Shown: positions 1 through 9,068 of the stretch, one piece after another | Position numbering within the stretch: position 1 is the first letter of the stretch | How the letters are laid out: each line of letters begins with the position of its first letter | Assembly: GCA_017303635.1 (NCBI GenBank) | Contig: JAFLCG010000008.1 | Coordinates: 216,229-280,228, forward strand | Direction: 5' to 3' | Source: Anaerolineae bacterium | Lineage (GTDB): Bacteria > Chloroflexota > Anaerolineae > Aggregatilineales > Phototrophicaceae | Length of the DNA stretch: 64,000 nt | Program-made: the position numbers and the translations under genes | The notes under the pieces: model-generated | Seen by the model: only the letters and a program-made list of their open reading frames with translations | Database searches by the model: none | What the model was told of the DNA's origin: nothing

Positions 1-867
1 CGAAGGTCGAATGAGCAAAATACTGATTGCCAGGATCACTACCCCAATCACCTGAGCCGGAGTCAAGCGATCCCCCAGGATGAAGAAGGCCAAACCGAGC
101 GCTACCCCTATTTCAGTCAGAGCTAAGACCGCGGTTTGCATACTGCCCAGAAACTTGACCCCGGCAAAGAGAGCCAGGCGGGAGAGCGCCGTCGAGACGC
201 CCAGCGCCAAAATCGGGGGCAATACAGCATCCAGGGTTGCTGCAGGAACTTGCCCACCTAATCCCAGCCAGACGGCCGCCACCAGGGTCGCCATGGTGGT
301 TAGCACATAGAGCGTAACGCTTGGTGCCGGGATTTCATAGAGCACATACTGGCTGAGGATGACCGTGCCGCCAAACATCAACGCATTTGCCAGCATGAAG
401 CCCACCCCTAACCAGTTCGGCTGTTGACCACCAAAACCGGTGATAATGGCCAGCGCGGTCAGGGCTAATCCAGCGCGCAGGATTAACCGCGAATCGGGGC
501 GTTCCCCACCGGCATGGGCCAGCAGCATGACAAAGATCAGGTACATGCCATTGAGCAACTGGGCGGTCGATGCATCCAGAATGCCTAGCCCACTGTAATA
601 GAACAGCGAACCAATTCCATTCACAGTGCCAACGACGATACAGCCCAGTAAACCTGCCGGATAAATGAAGATATATTTGCGAAAGAAGAGCGCATAGAAC
701 AGCCATAGGAAAGCGACTGCGACCACTGTTCGCCAGGCAGCTACCGTGAATGAATCAGCGCCGGCATTGATGGCTAACTTGCCGAAGATCGGCGCGATGC
801 CTAGAAAAACCGGCGTGGAAAGGGCTGCAATGACCCCTTGTGATGTGATGCCTTTGCTTGGTTCCAT
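1..867 (-). CDS. EamA/DMT-family permease (3' end outside window)
   Basis: Inner-membrane transporter of the drug/metabolite superfamily; the substrate cannot be told. The minus strand reads without a stop from an ATG at 867 to the window edge (289 codons). It begins MEPSKGITSQGVIAAL and contains about nine hydrophobic helices with the internal pseudo-repeat usual for EamA, including GLGILDASTAQLLNGMYLIF in the first half and a LALTEIGVALGLAFFILGD stretch near the end, which matches the usual last EamA helices. The family is about 290-300 residues, so only a few C-terminal residues are missing. It starts 6 bp downstream of the stop of the response-regulator/kinase gene and may be cotranscribed with it. 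Confidence 0.85.
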   Translation of the reverse strand, partial: MEPSKGITSQGVIAALSTPVFLGIAPIFGKLAINAGADSFTVAAWRTVVAVAFLWLFYALFFRKYIFIYPAGLLGCIVVGTVNGIGSLFYYSGLGILDASTAQLLNGMYLIFVMLLAHAGGERPDSRLILRAGLALTALAIITGFGGQQPNWLGVGFMLANALMFGGTVILSQYVLYEIPAPSVTLYVLTTMATLVAAVWLGLGGQVPAATLDAVLPPILALGVSTALSRLALFAGVKFLGSMQTAVLALTEIGVALGLAFFILGDRLTPAQVIGVVILAISILLIRPS

Positions 868-873
868 AGGTTG

Positions 874-2142
874 TCAGACAAGTTTACGGGCACGGCGGGG
901 TTGGGCGATCAATGGGAGTGTCAGAATGAAGGTGCTGCCGGGGGGATTATCCAGGTTGTGACCACTGCTTTCTGCACGAATGCTGCCGCCATGAGCTTCA
1001 GCCACGCCGCGCACCACCGCCAGCCCCAACCCAATTCCGCCGCCGCGAAACGCAGTTTTGCTGGTGGAATGCAGCATATAATCTCCGGTTGTATGGAAAC
1101 TCTCAAAGATTTTGACCAGATCGCTAGGGGCGATGCCAATACCTGTATCCTGAATCCGGATAATGCAATTGGGGTCCTGCTGGTTGGCCGTAATCGTGAT
1201 TTGGCCCCCATCTGGCGTATATTTGATGGCATTGCTCAGTAAGTTGCTGAAGACCATCGCCAGCAGCTCACCATCTGCCCGGATGCGTTCCGGCCAACCA
1301 ATGGGATCCATATTCATGGTGAGGCGACGTTGCTTCAGGCCGTCGGCAAAGTTGCTAATCGCGGTTTCCATCAGGTGACCGGGGCTGATCGTGGTAATTG
1401 AGAGATCAATCTGATTGGTAATGATCCGGCTGACGGTCAAAATTTCATTGATGATGTTCTGCATTCGCTTGATCGAGTCCTGCAGCCCTTTCATCAGGGT
1501 TGCCAGGTTATCATCCGCAGAGATGAGCGACTTGATGTCCGGTGCTTCTTCGATCAGGCGGCTGTAGCCGAAGACCAGCGTCAAGGGGGTGCGGAGTTCG
1601 TGAGCAGTTACCTGGATGAAAGTGTCCTTCATCTTGTCTAAGCGCAGCAGGTTTTCATTCATCGTTTGCAGGTCGCGCACCTGCTGCTCCAATCGAGTGA
1701 CCACATCACCGACATATTGCTCTTTGGCAGCAGCCAGCGCGGATTCGTCGACTGTATCTCGCGCTCCCTCCAGGTAGCGTTTGACATTATCAGCCAAGGC
1801 TTCAATATCAATCGGCTTCGTCAGATAGCCGTTGACACCCGCGCCCAGTGCCAGCGTCCGGAATTCATCCATCGTTTGGGCAGTTAGCGCCACAATCGGC
1901 GTGTTATCAAAGCGATCATCCGCCCGCAAGGTAGCTGTCACATCCCGGCCACTGATGTCTGGCAGGTTGATGTCCGTCAGGATCAGATCGGGTCGCTCCC
2001 GCCGGGCAAGATCAATCCCCTCCAGGCCACGCTCCGCCACCAATACGCGGTAGCCCGCAAATTTCAGTGTACGCTCGACCAGCGACCGACTGGCTGGATC
2101 GTCTTCAATGTAGAGGATGGTGGCGGTTGGCTTATCGCTCAA
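874..2142 (-). CDS. REC-domain hybrid sensor histidine kinase
   Basis: Cytoplasmic signalling protein of 422 residues with a receiver domain first and a kinase second. The REC domain (about 6-122) has the acidic pair E13-D14-D15, phospho-acceptor D57 (LTDINLP), a Thr in the ALTAQT strand and K109 (LTKP). A coiled coil (about 135-170) leads to HisKA with H181 in AHELRTPL, then a HATPase_c domain with the N box (NLLSNAIKYTPDGG) and G boxes (DTGIGIA, GGGIGLGLAV). No membrane segment is present, so its input is probably phosphotransfer to the REC domain or a partner. The start is TTG at 2142, preceded by AAAGGA. The next kinase gene lies 126 bp upstream on the same strand, and the two may form a relay. 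Confidence 0.92.
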   Translation of the reverse strand: MSDKPTATILYIEDDPASRSLVERTLKFAGYRVLVAERGLEGIDLARRERPDLILTDINLPDISGRDVTATLRADDRFDNTPIVALTAQTMDEFRTLALGAGVNGYLTKPIDIEALADNVKRYLEGARDTVDESALAAAKEQYVGDVVTRLEQQVRDLQTMNENLLRLDKMKDTFIQVTAHELRTPLTLVFGYSRLIEEAPDIKSLISADDNLATLMKGLQDSIKRMQNIINEILTVSRIITNQIDLSITTISPGHLMETAISNFADGLKQRRLTMNMDPIGWPERIRADGELLAMVFSNLLSNAIKYTPDGGQITITANQQDPNCIIRIQDTGIGIAPSDLVKIFESFHTTGDYMLHSTSKTAFRGGGIGLGLAVVRGVAEAHGGSIRAESSGHNLDNPPGSTFILTLPLIAQPRRARKLV

Positions 2143-2268
2143 GGCGGTTCCTTTTGACTGCTGAGTGCAGAGATAACTTGAGTTGCGGCTCCATCGGGTT
2201 AGTCGACATCCCTAATTTACTGTGTTATCCGATGCTCTGCGCCCTGTCCTGCTAATTGAAATTGTATA

Positions 2269-5200
2269 TCAGGCTGGTTGTGGCAACCATTGATCTAAGG
2301 CTGCCCGTAGCATTTTCAGGGTGATGGGTTTGGTTAGGACGGCATCCATCCCGGCTTTCAGACAGCGTTCCTGGGTGTTTTCCAGTGCGTTGGCGGTTAC
2401 TGCCAGAATGGGTATGTGCTGATCCGTACCATGCTCGTGTTCGCGGATGCGTTCGGTTGCGCGCAGACCATCCAGAATGGGCATTTCAATATCCATCAGG
2501 ATGAGCGCGTGCTGACCAGGATAGGTGAGGATTTCATCCACCACTTCAATACCATTGCTGACCAGGCGGACACCATAGCCCAAGCGCCGGATTTGCTTCA
2601 TGAGGAGCGATTGGTGGATTGGATTGTCTTCGGCTACCAGGATAAAGACATCCTGCTTAAAGGCTTCTGGTGGTGGCACCGCTTCATCATCATCGTTTTC
2701 AGGTGCTGATAGCTTGATTGTTTTGGTGATTTCGAGCAGGGTCTCCCGCAAAACCGCTGTATCCAGTGGGAGTGTTAGGTAGGCATGAACCCCCATTGCC
2801 ATGGCTTCTTCCTGTTGGGTGCCGCTGTCAAAGGCGGTCAACATGATGAGGGGTGTATGCTGGATCAAGGGATCGCTGAGAATGGATGTAGCCAGTTCAA
2901 AGCCATTCATGGTGGGCATGGCAACATCCATCAGGACGACATCATAAGGCTTGCCTTCTGCGACTGCTTTGCTCAGTTCATACAGCGCTTCCTGACCGGA
3001 ACCCACGCCACGCCCCCGGCAGTCTTCCGCCAGTAGGAAGTGCCGGATGATTTCCCGTTGGGAACGGTTATCATCGACATGCAGGACGCGCAAATTGCTG
3101 AGGTTCGCCTGGTTGGGGGGGGTGAGGGTGCCGGTTTTGACAATGCGTTCAAAGCGGGCCGTGAACCAGAAGGTTGAACCGTGGCCTTCTTCGCTTTCAA
3201 CATCAATCTCACCATCCATCATCGTGACCAGGCGTTTACTGATCGCTAGCCCCAACCCGGTACCTCCATAACGCCGGGTTGTGCTGCCGTCGGCCTGGGT
3301 GAAGGATTGGAAGAGGCGCTTGCGTGCAGCTTCGGACAGGCCGATACCCGTATCGCTGACCCGGATGCGGAGCACCACATGGTTCTCGGTCTGGGTATCG
3401 ATCTGGGCGGCAATCACCACCTCACCCTGCCGGGTGAACTTCACCGCGTTGCTGACCAGATTGAGAATGATCTGGCGGGTACGGGTTGGATCACCGCGCA
3501 CAGCCAAGGGTACATCGGGTGCTACCAGGCGTGTTAACTGGAGTCGTTTTTCGGCGGCCTTGGGTTCGATGACCTTGAAGATGCTGTCAATAATGGCCCG
3601 AATGTCAAAGCTGACGGATTCGAGTGTCATTTTGCCAGCCTCGATCTTGGAGAAGTCGAGGATGTCATTGATGATGGTCAATAAACCGTTAGCTTCGCCC
3701 AGAATGATCCCGGTGAAATCTCTCTGTTCGGGATTGAGGGGTGTATTGAGCAGTAGTTCGCTCATACCGATGATGCCGTTCATCGGTGTGCGGATTTCAT
3801 GGCTCATTGTGGCCAGAAACTCGGACTTGAGGCGGGAGGCTTCCATCGCCTGGTCACGGGCGCGCTGCATCGCATCTTCCATTTGTTTGCGTTCCGTCAG
3901 GTCAGTGATAACTGTGATTGACCCGGCGAACTTCCCTTCGCGGGTCCTTGGAACACCACTCACCAGGGCGTAGACGATGCCACCGTCAGTACGTCTGAGG
4001 CGCGTCTCGTAAATCGTCGCTGTTCCTTGCTCCCTTGCTTCACCTGCCTTGATAAGTTCGAGCAGCGCATCCGCATCTGTGACGTCGACCGGGGATTTAC
4101 CAATCAGTTCATCCTGATTACACCCCAACATCTGAGCAAATGCGGGGTTCACGTATTCAAAGAATCCCTGAGCATTGGTGATGGTCAAGCCCTGGCCCAT
4201 CGTATTCATAACCTGCAGGGCGAAATCTCGTTGGGTTTGTAATTCGGCATATTGTTTTTGCTGCATTTGGTAGAGGAGTGCGTTGTCGATCGCGGCTCCT
4301 AATCGACCAGAAAGCAATTGGACAGACTGGAAGATACGCTCGGTGAAAACGCCAGGCTTGTTACTTTGGACGTTCAGGATGCCAATCAGTCGTTCGCGGG
4401 CGATGAGAGGGATGGTAATCTGGGCGACTGTTTCAGGTACCGATGCTACATATTGTGGGCTTTGGTGGACATCTGAAGTGAACTCCGCCCGCATGGTCTG
4501 GGCTACCCGGCCTACTAAACCCTGACCCGGTGACAAAACCATCCCTAAAGACTCTGGCGGGAAGTTGCCAATCAGCTGTACCAGGCGCAAGCCTTCATCT
4601 TCGGGTAGGAAGAGCGCTCCGGCACTCGCATTGCTCAGGCGAACGGCTGCCTCCAGCGCCATGACTTTGACATGATCCAACCGGGGCGTCTGATTAAGGT
4701 CGGTGTTGATCCGCTGGAGAATTTCCAGTTGGCGGATGTAATCTTTACGTTCACTCTCAGCCTGGGAACGTGCCGAAATATCCCTGATGAAGGAGAATCC
4801 GTAATCGTTACTATTGTATTTCAAATAAGTGGCGGTCGTTTCGGTCTGGAAGATGGTCCCATCCTTACGCCGATGCTGGGTTTCTACCTGGAGTGATCCC
4901 TCAGATTTCACGCGTTCCCAGACTGCTCCCCAGCGTTCGTCGGTGACGTTGACGTCAATATCCGACGCGCGTAGTTGCAGTAATTCGTGCCGTGAGTAGC
5001 CTAGTAACTCACTGGCTGCGCGGTTGGCATAAATGAAACTCCCATCTGGTCGGAACCACAATGCCGCGTCGCGGGCACTTTCCAAAGAGAACTGATAGAA
5101 CAATAACTGGTCTTCAGTCTGTTTGCGCTCTGTGATATCGCGGATGGTGCTGCGAAAGCCTGTGAAAACGCCTTTCACAACCTGTGCAGTAGCGGTTTGT

Positions 5201-6084
5201 TCTACCCAGCGCTCTCGACCATCACGAGTCCTGATGGGGAAGTCAAACGTGGTTTCTGATGTATGCGTATCCACCTGTCGCTGGTAGAAACCTTTGGTGA
5301 TTTCTTTCCATTGCTCGGTTAACAGATTGTCAAAGGATTGACCGATTAGTTCGACTTGGGTGTATCCCGTCAGCCGTTCGATCGCTGGACTGAGATAAGT
5401 GAAATGTCCTTTAGCATTGGTGGTGTAAAACACATCACTGTTTTGCTCAATGAGATCACGATACTGTTGTTCACGTTCGGTTAGCCGCGCCTGTCGATCT
5501 TGTTCTACCAGATCACGATGCCGGATGAAGATGATGACCAATCCGGAGATGAGCGCGACCGAAGCAGCAGTCTCGATGGCACTGATCATACTTATGCCAG
5601 GTGCAAAGACAGGGGCCATGACGATGCTAACGATACAGACCATCGCAACGATGATGGTCGACCTTACTGAAAATAACATCCCGGCAAGCAGGACGACCAA
5701 GGCCAAAGAACCGAGCGAATCTTCTGGTGCACTTAGCTGGGCGTAGTTGAGGAGGGTGTTTAGATAAGTGCCAATCCAGGTTGCTGCAATCGTTAGGAGC
5801 GCACCCAGTTTATAACGGTTACTGCGACTGAGGATGTAGGCTGGCAGGAGTAGCAGATATGGGATGAGCTGCCCAAGCATCAGCGGAAGGCTGAATGCCT
5901 GGCCACTGAGGAAGGTGGTGGCGATGAACATGAGGGTGCCAAACAGCAGCATAGTCAGCAGCAAGGCTGAAAGCAGACTGGCACCCCGTTGATCTTCTAG
6001 CTGCCATAGGCGTTTGGACGGGGCGACCAGGCGCTTAAGAGTGGTCTGCGCCCCTCGGATAGATTGTCTCACTGCGCTGCTCAT
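2269..6084 (-). CDS. Membrane PAS/GAF hybrid histidine kinase with two receiver domains
   Basis: A 1271-residue multidomain sensor kinase. Domain order by inspection: five or six membrane helices (about 30-190), PAS (about 205-320), PAS (about 330-445), GAF (about 465-605), PAS (about 625-745), HisKA with phospho-His near 762 in MSHEIRTPMNGIIGMSELLL, HATPase_c (N box NLVSNAVKFT, G box GTGLGLAISKRLV), and two C-terminal REC domains with acceptor Asp in VLMDVAMPTMNG and LILMDIEMPILDG. This is the BarA/TorS-like hybrid layout but without an HPt domain, so an HPt protein elsewhere is expected. The start ATG at 6084 follows GCAGGT. The sensed signal cannot be told. It is probably functionally linked to the REC-kinase gene downstream. 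Confidence 0.92.
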   Translation of the reverse strand: MSSAVRQSIRGAQTTLKRLVAPSKRLWQLEDQRGASLLSALLLTMLLFGTLMFIATTFLSGQAFSLPLMLGQLIPYLLLLPAYILSRSNRYKLGALLTIAATWIGTYLNTLLNYAQLSAPEDSLGSLALVVLLAGMLFSVRSTIIVAMVCIVSIVMAPVFAPGISMISAIETAASVALISGLVIIFIRHRDLVEQDRQARLTEREQQYRDLIEQNSDVFYTTNAKGHFTYLSPAIERLTGYTQVELIGQSFDNLLTEQWKEITKGFYQRQVDTHTSETTFDFPIRTRDGRERWVEQTATAQVVKGVFTGFRSTIRDITERKQTEDQLLFYQFSLESARDAALWFRPDGSFIYANRAASELLGYSRHELLQLRASDIDVNVTDERWGAVWERVKSEGSLQVETQHRRKDGTIFQTETTATYLKYNSNDYGFSFIRDISARSQAESERKDYIRQLEILQRINTDLNQTPRLDHVKVMALEAAVRLSNASAGALFLPEDEGLRLVQLIGNFPPESLGMVLSPGQGLVGRVAQTMRAEFTSDVHQSPQYVASVPETVAQITIPLIARERLIGILNVQSNKPGVFTERIFQSVQLLSGRLGAAIDNALLYQMQQKQYAELQTQRDFALQVMNTMGQGLTITNAQGFFEYVNPAFAQMLGCNQDELIGKSPVDVTDADALLELIKAGEAREQGTATIYETRLRRTDGGIVYALVSGVPRTREGKFAGSITVITDLTERKQMEDAMQRARDQAMEASRLKSEFLATMSHEIRTPMNGIIGMSELLLNTPLNPEQRDFTGIILGEANGLLTIINDILDFSKIEAGKMTLESVSFDIRAIIDSIFKVIEPKAAEKRLQLTRLVAPDVPLAVRGDPTRTRQIILNLVSNAVKFTRQGEVVIAAQIDTQTENHVVLRIRVSDTGIGLSEAARKRLFQSFTQADGSTTRRYGGTGLGLAISKRLVTMMDGEIDVESEEGHGSTFWFTARFERIVKTGTLTPPNQANLSNLRVLHVDDNRSQREIIRHFLLAEDCRGRGVGSGQEALYELSKAVAEGKPYDVVLMDVAMPTMNGFELATSILSDPLIQHTPLIMLTAFDSGTQQEEAMAMGVHAYLTLPLDTAVLRETLLEITKTIKLSAPENDDDEAVPPPEAFKQDVFILVAEDNPIHQSLLMKQIRRLGYGVRLVSNGIEVVDEILTYPGQHALILMDIEMPILDGLRATERIREHEHGTDQHIPILAVTANALENTQERCLKAGMDAVLTKPITLKMLRAALDQWLPQPA

Positions 6085-6187
6085 ACCTGCTATGCTTTCA
6101 ATGCCCGGCTACCTATTAATGGCAGTATAGCATGGAGCCTCGTAAGCTTCGCATGAAGATCGCTGGAGACAATAACGGCGGGATTTC

Positions 6188-7222
6188 TCAGCCGCCGATA
6201 TGATACATCTCGACTTTGCGTTCGCGGGGTTGCTCGGTCGCTTCGGCACGCAGTTCACTGTAGCGATCAATGCGTTCACCCCAGGTGCGCCGGATAATCG
6301 CTTCCAGTTCATCATCACTGGCACCTGCTCGCAGTGGATCACGCAGATCAGTACCCTCGGTAGCGAATAGACAGGTGTAGATCTGCCCTTCCGGGGATAG
6401 CCGCATCCGGCTGCACGCGCCGCAGAATGGCATGGTGACACTGGCGATGATCCCCATTTCCCCACCCCCATCCCGGTACTGGTAGCGCATGGCGACTTCA
6501 CTGGCATAACCACGTGAAGTTGGCTCGAGTGGTATGACAGCATCAATGCGTTCAGCAATTTCTCTCGCAGAGACGACATCATCCATGCGCCAGCCATTGC
6601 GATTGCCTACGTCCATGTACTCGATGAAGCGCAGGATGTAGCCGCTATCCTTGGCCCACCGGGCCAGATCGACAATCGTGTGGTCATTGACGCCGCGCTG
6701 CACTACGGCATTGATCTTGATGGGGGATAAGCCAGCCCGCTCGGCAGCCGCAATGCCATCCAGTACCTGCTGGACGCTGCCGCGATTGCCATTCATCTGG
6801 CGAAAGACGGTTTCATCCAGCGAATCCAGGCTGACAGTGACTCGCTGCAATCCGGCCTGCTTAAGTGCAGCAGCTTTTTCCGGCAGGCGGACTCCGTTGG
6901 TAGTCATGGTCAGATCATCCACACCATCAATCTGGCGGAGCTGGGCGACCAGCGTTTCCAGTTGATCGCGTACCAGCGGTTCACCACCCGTAAGCCGCAC
7001 TTTGACTGCCCCCAACCGGACGATGATGCGCGTCAATCGGGCGATTTCCTCAAAGGTCAGTACCTGCGCTTTTGGTAAGAACTGGTACTTCTCGCCGAAA
7101 ATTTCCGCTGGCATACAGTAGGTGCAGCGGAAGTTGCAGCGATCCGTGACCGAGATTCGCAGATCGCGTAGCGGGCGCTTGAATTGATCGCGGAGGGGTT
7201 GCGGGGTCATAACAAAAGCCAT
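6188..7222 (-). CDS. moaA: GTP 3',8-cyclase MoaA (molybdenum cofactor step 1)
   Basis: Radical SAM enzyme converting GTP to 3',8-cyclo-7,8-dihydro-GTP, the first step of molybdopterin synthesis. It has 344 residues, close to the family size. The SAM cluster is C29-x3-C33-x2-C36 (DRCNFRCTYCMP), followed by RLTGGEPLVR and the substrate-binding second cluster in FCGACSRMRLSPEGQIYTCLF. The protein ends in the diagnostic Gly-Gly (MYHIGG). An internal ATG at 7210 (MTPQPLRD) is an equally good start; neither has a strong ribosome site. No other moa or mob gene is adjacent, so the pathway genes are scattered. Of the genes in this window, only MoaA points to a molybdoenzyme capacity. Confidence 0.96.
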   Translation of the reverse strand: MAFVMTPQPLRDQFKRPLRDLRISVTDRCNFRCTYCMPAEIFGEKYQFLPKAQVLTFEEIARLTRIIVRLGAVKVRLTGGEPLVRDQLETLVAQLRQIDGVDDLTMTTNGVRLPEKAAALKQAGLQRVTVSLDSLDETVFRQMNGNRGSVQQVLDGIAAAERAGLSPIKINAVVQRGVNDHTIVDLARWAKDSGYILRFIEYMDVGNRNGWRMDDVVSAREIAERIDAVIPLEPTSRGYASEVAMRYQYRDGGGEMGIIASVTMPFCGACSRMRLSPEGQIYTCLFATEGTDLRDPLRAGASDDELEAIIRRTWGERIDRYSELRAEATEQPRERKVEMYHIGG

Positions 7223-7295
7223 TCGTTAATGGGTGATTGGATGTTGTTGAGTGTAGACCGTTATCCTTAAGTGGATATTACAGCTCGTCATGTGC

Positions 7296-7328
7296 CGAAA
7301 AACAAAGAGGCGTACCTTACGGCACGCC
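7296..7328 (-). terminator. Rho-independent terminator of the 64-residue protein gene
   Basis: On the minus strand the stem GGCGTGCC, loop GTAA and partner GGTACGCC (one mismatch) is followed by TCTTTGTTTTT. It lies 24 bp after the stop of the small gene and before moaA, so the small gene is probably a separate, well-expressed transcript. Confidence 0.8.
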
Positions 7329-7351
7329 CCCTGATTACTGACTGCCTGGAG

Positions 7352-7546
7352 CTACTTGGCTTCCGGGAACTTCGATTTTTCCCAGTCAGCCTTGCTGACG
7401 AACTTGGTCAGGTTACGACCATCAGCGGTCAGGCCACGGAAGCCGAAGCGTACACCGTTGGCGTTTTCGAACTTGACCTTGACGACTTTGCTGTCGTCCA
7501 CCTGAACCTTGGTGCGGGTCTTCACGTCGTAAAATTCGACGGCCAT
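7352..7546 (-). CDS. Small conserved-looking basic protein, 64 residues, unknown function
   Basis: Begins MAVEFYDVKTRTKVQVDDSK and ends KADWEKSKFPEAK. It has no Cys and no membrane segment, and is rich in Lys, Val and Phe, with a predicted small beta fold. I do not recognise a named family. Evidence that it is real: an exceptionally strong ribosome site (AAGGAGATATACTCAC before ATG at 7546), a clean terminator just downstream, and clear coding-like composition on a strand where neighbours run the same way. Such short, strongly expressed proteins are often nucleic-acid or ribosome associated, but that is only a guess. Confidence 0.75.
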   Translation of the reverse strand: MAVEFYDVKTRTKVQVDDSKVVKVKFENANGVRFGFRGLTADGRNLTKFVSKADWEKSKFPEAK

Positions 7547-7752
7547 GTGAGTATATCTCCTTCATGAATGGCGAGTATATGGAGCGGTCGATCTGTGCTG
7601 ATTGTTAAGAATCGGACACAAAATTCGAACGCGCTTAAGCTCATCATCGCACAGTTTGGCAGATGGGGCAACCGGTTTCTTCCCTCAAAAACGTCAGAAT
7701 ACGGTTAGAATTAGAACATTTGTACAGATTGCACAAGTTTGAAACCACTGAT

Positions 7753-8127
7753 TCACCTACGCTCAGACCAATGTGCCCGCCATGCCGGTGCTTCCATCGC
7801 GTCCGGCCAAAACTCCCTTAGGTGGAGGATTTGCCCATCCTTGAGCGTGAAAAAAGATACAGCGATGAAGGTTTCATTACCATCGCTGACCTGCGTCTCG
7901 GTAACAACCTTATCCCCCTCGGCGACCAGTTGCAGGATGGTACAGCGCCATTTGCCGGGGTAGCCCTTATTGAATGCGATGAAGTTGTCACGCCCTCGGA
8001 AACGTTCGCCGGATTGGGGCAGTTCCGCGATGAAATCATCATGCAGCAGGGGAAGCGCCGCCTCGAACTCGAAGCGGTCGAAAGCCGACCAAAAGTCGCG
8101 AATGACGTGGGCGTTCATGTTTTTCAC
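7753..8127 (-). CDS. NTF2-like (SnoaL-type) protein
   Basis: A 124-residue cone-barrel protein of the SnoaL/NTF2 superfamily: an N-terminal helix (VIRDFWSAFDRFEFEAALPLLHDDF), a middle FRGRDNFIAFNKGYPGKWRCTI strand region and VTETQVSDGNETFIAVSFFTLKDGQILHLREFW. Members are small ligand-binding proteins or isomerases; the trailing ILHLREFWPDA pattern is typical of uncharacterised nuclear-transport-factor-2 relatives. A GTG at 8127 overlaps the TGA of the upstream acetyltransferase gene (GTGA), which implies translational coupling. The ATG at 8118 (MNAHVIRD) is an alternative start. The substrate cannot be assigned. Confidence 0.82.
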   Translation of the reverse strand: MKNMNAHVIRDFWSAFDRFEFEAALPLLHDDFIAELPQSGERFRGRDNFIAFNKGYPGKWRCTILQLVAEGDKVVTETQVSDGNETFIAVSFFTLKDGQILHLREFWPDAMEAPAWRAHWSERR

Positions 8128-8984
8128 TCGAACCAGTGGGAGTATTGATAGCTGCGTCTAAACTCTCTAAAGCCGACCGATGTGTACAGCTGAGTGGAGG
8201 CTTCATTGTCGCTTTCGGCGTCAATGTAGATCACTTCACAGCCCATTGCGCGCATTTGATTCAGGGCGGTCAATAACATGGCGCGTCCGATACCTTGTCG
8301 CTGTGCTTCCGGCAATACCCCAATAGGTTCGATCTGCCCGGACTTGACTCCATTCACTGATCCAGTCCAGCCAATGCAGAAAGCGATTAACTTCCCTTGG
8401 CTATCCTGGGCCACAAAATCAATCTCCGGTAAGTACGCAGGATGTTTCAAGGTGCGCGCACGCCAGTCCACTGACATATTGCGGCTATCAAAGGCTGCAC
8501 GATGGACAGCAACATAGGCTTCAACCTCTGCTTTTCCATGTAATGGGCGAATACTCAAATCAGGTGGCAGTGCGGGAGAGGGAACCGATGTATGGAAGGG
8601 CATTGATAAATGACACATCGACCAATTGCCCCGTTTAAATCCTACGGAATGAGCCTCTGCATCATCTGCGTCACTGCTGCCAATCAGAAACCCGAATTCC
8701 GCTCCGCGTTGGTGACGTTCTTCGTGCAAGCGTGTTAATGCCCAATCGAAGATATCCCGTTTTAATGACTCGTTTGGTTCGGCAGTTGCCCAATCAAGTA
8801 CGGAGAATTGCCATTGCAGCAGTCCAAATCCGATTATGTGGCCTTGAGAATCATACCAGATGCGGGCATTGTCAGGATTCTGTGCAGCTGGCGAACACAG
8901 GCGATAGGGTAAATCGACGACATGCGTACAGCGATCAGAATGTGCTTGCGTAAATTGCATAATAGAGGCTAAATGCGCGTTCAT
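8124..8984 (-). CDS. GNAT-family N-acetyltransferase, two-domain
   Basis: A 286-residue acetyltransferase. The C-terminal half holds the acetyl-CoA motif A (IGVLPEAQRQGIGRAMLLTAL, the Q/RxxGxG/A pattern) and motif B (YIDAESDNEASTQLYTSVGF). The N-terminal half is a degenerate GNAT-like domain, giving the tandem arrangement seen in mycothiol-synthase-like enzymes. The target is unknown. It is followed with a 4-bp overlap by the NTF2-like gene, so the two form a small operon. The start ATG at 8984 has only a weak ribosome site. Confidence 0.88.
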   Translation of the reverse strand: MNAHLASIMQFTQAHSDRCTHVVDLPYRLCSPAAQNPDNARIWYDSQGHIIGFGLLQWQFSVLDWATAEPNESLKRDIFDWALTRLHEERHQRGAEFGFLIGSSDADDAEAHSVGFKRGNWSMCHLSMPFHTSVPSPALPPDLSIRPLHGKAEVEAYVAVHRAAFDSRNMSVDWRARTLKHPAYLPEIDFVAQDSQGKLIAFCIGWTGSVNGVKSGQIEPIGVLPEAQRQGIGRAMLLTALNQMRAMGCEVIYIDAESDNEASTQLYTSVGFREFRRSYQYSHWFE

Positions 8985-9068
8985 GAAAGAAAGACCCTTT
9001 TAGTTTGTAACCACGTGGTGATGGTACTGTACATGCTGTAAGGGGTCAATAAGGGTTCTTAAGGTGCA

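Noticed and set aside
335..706. Minus-strand frame of 123 codons inside the EamA gene region
   Set aside because: It is an alternate frame of the same strand as the EamA permease, rich in Trp, His and Arg, with no protein-like pattern; the permease frame is open over the whole 867 bp.
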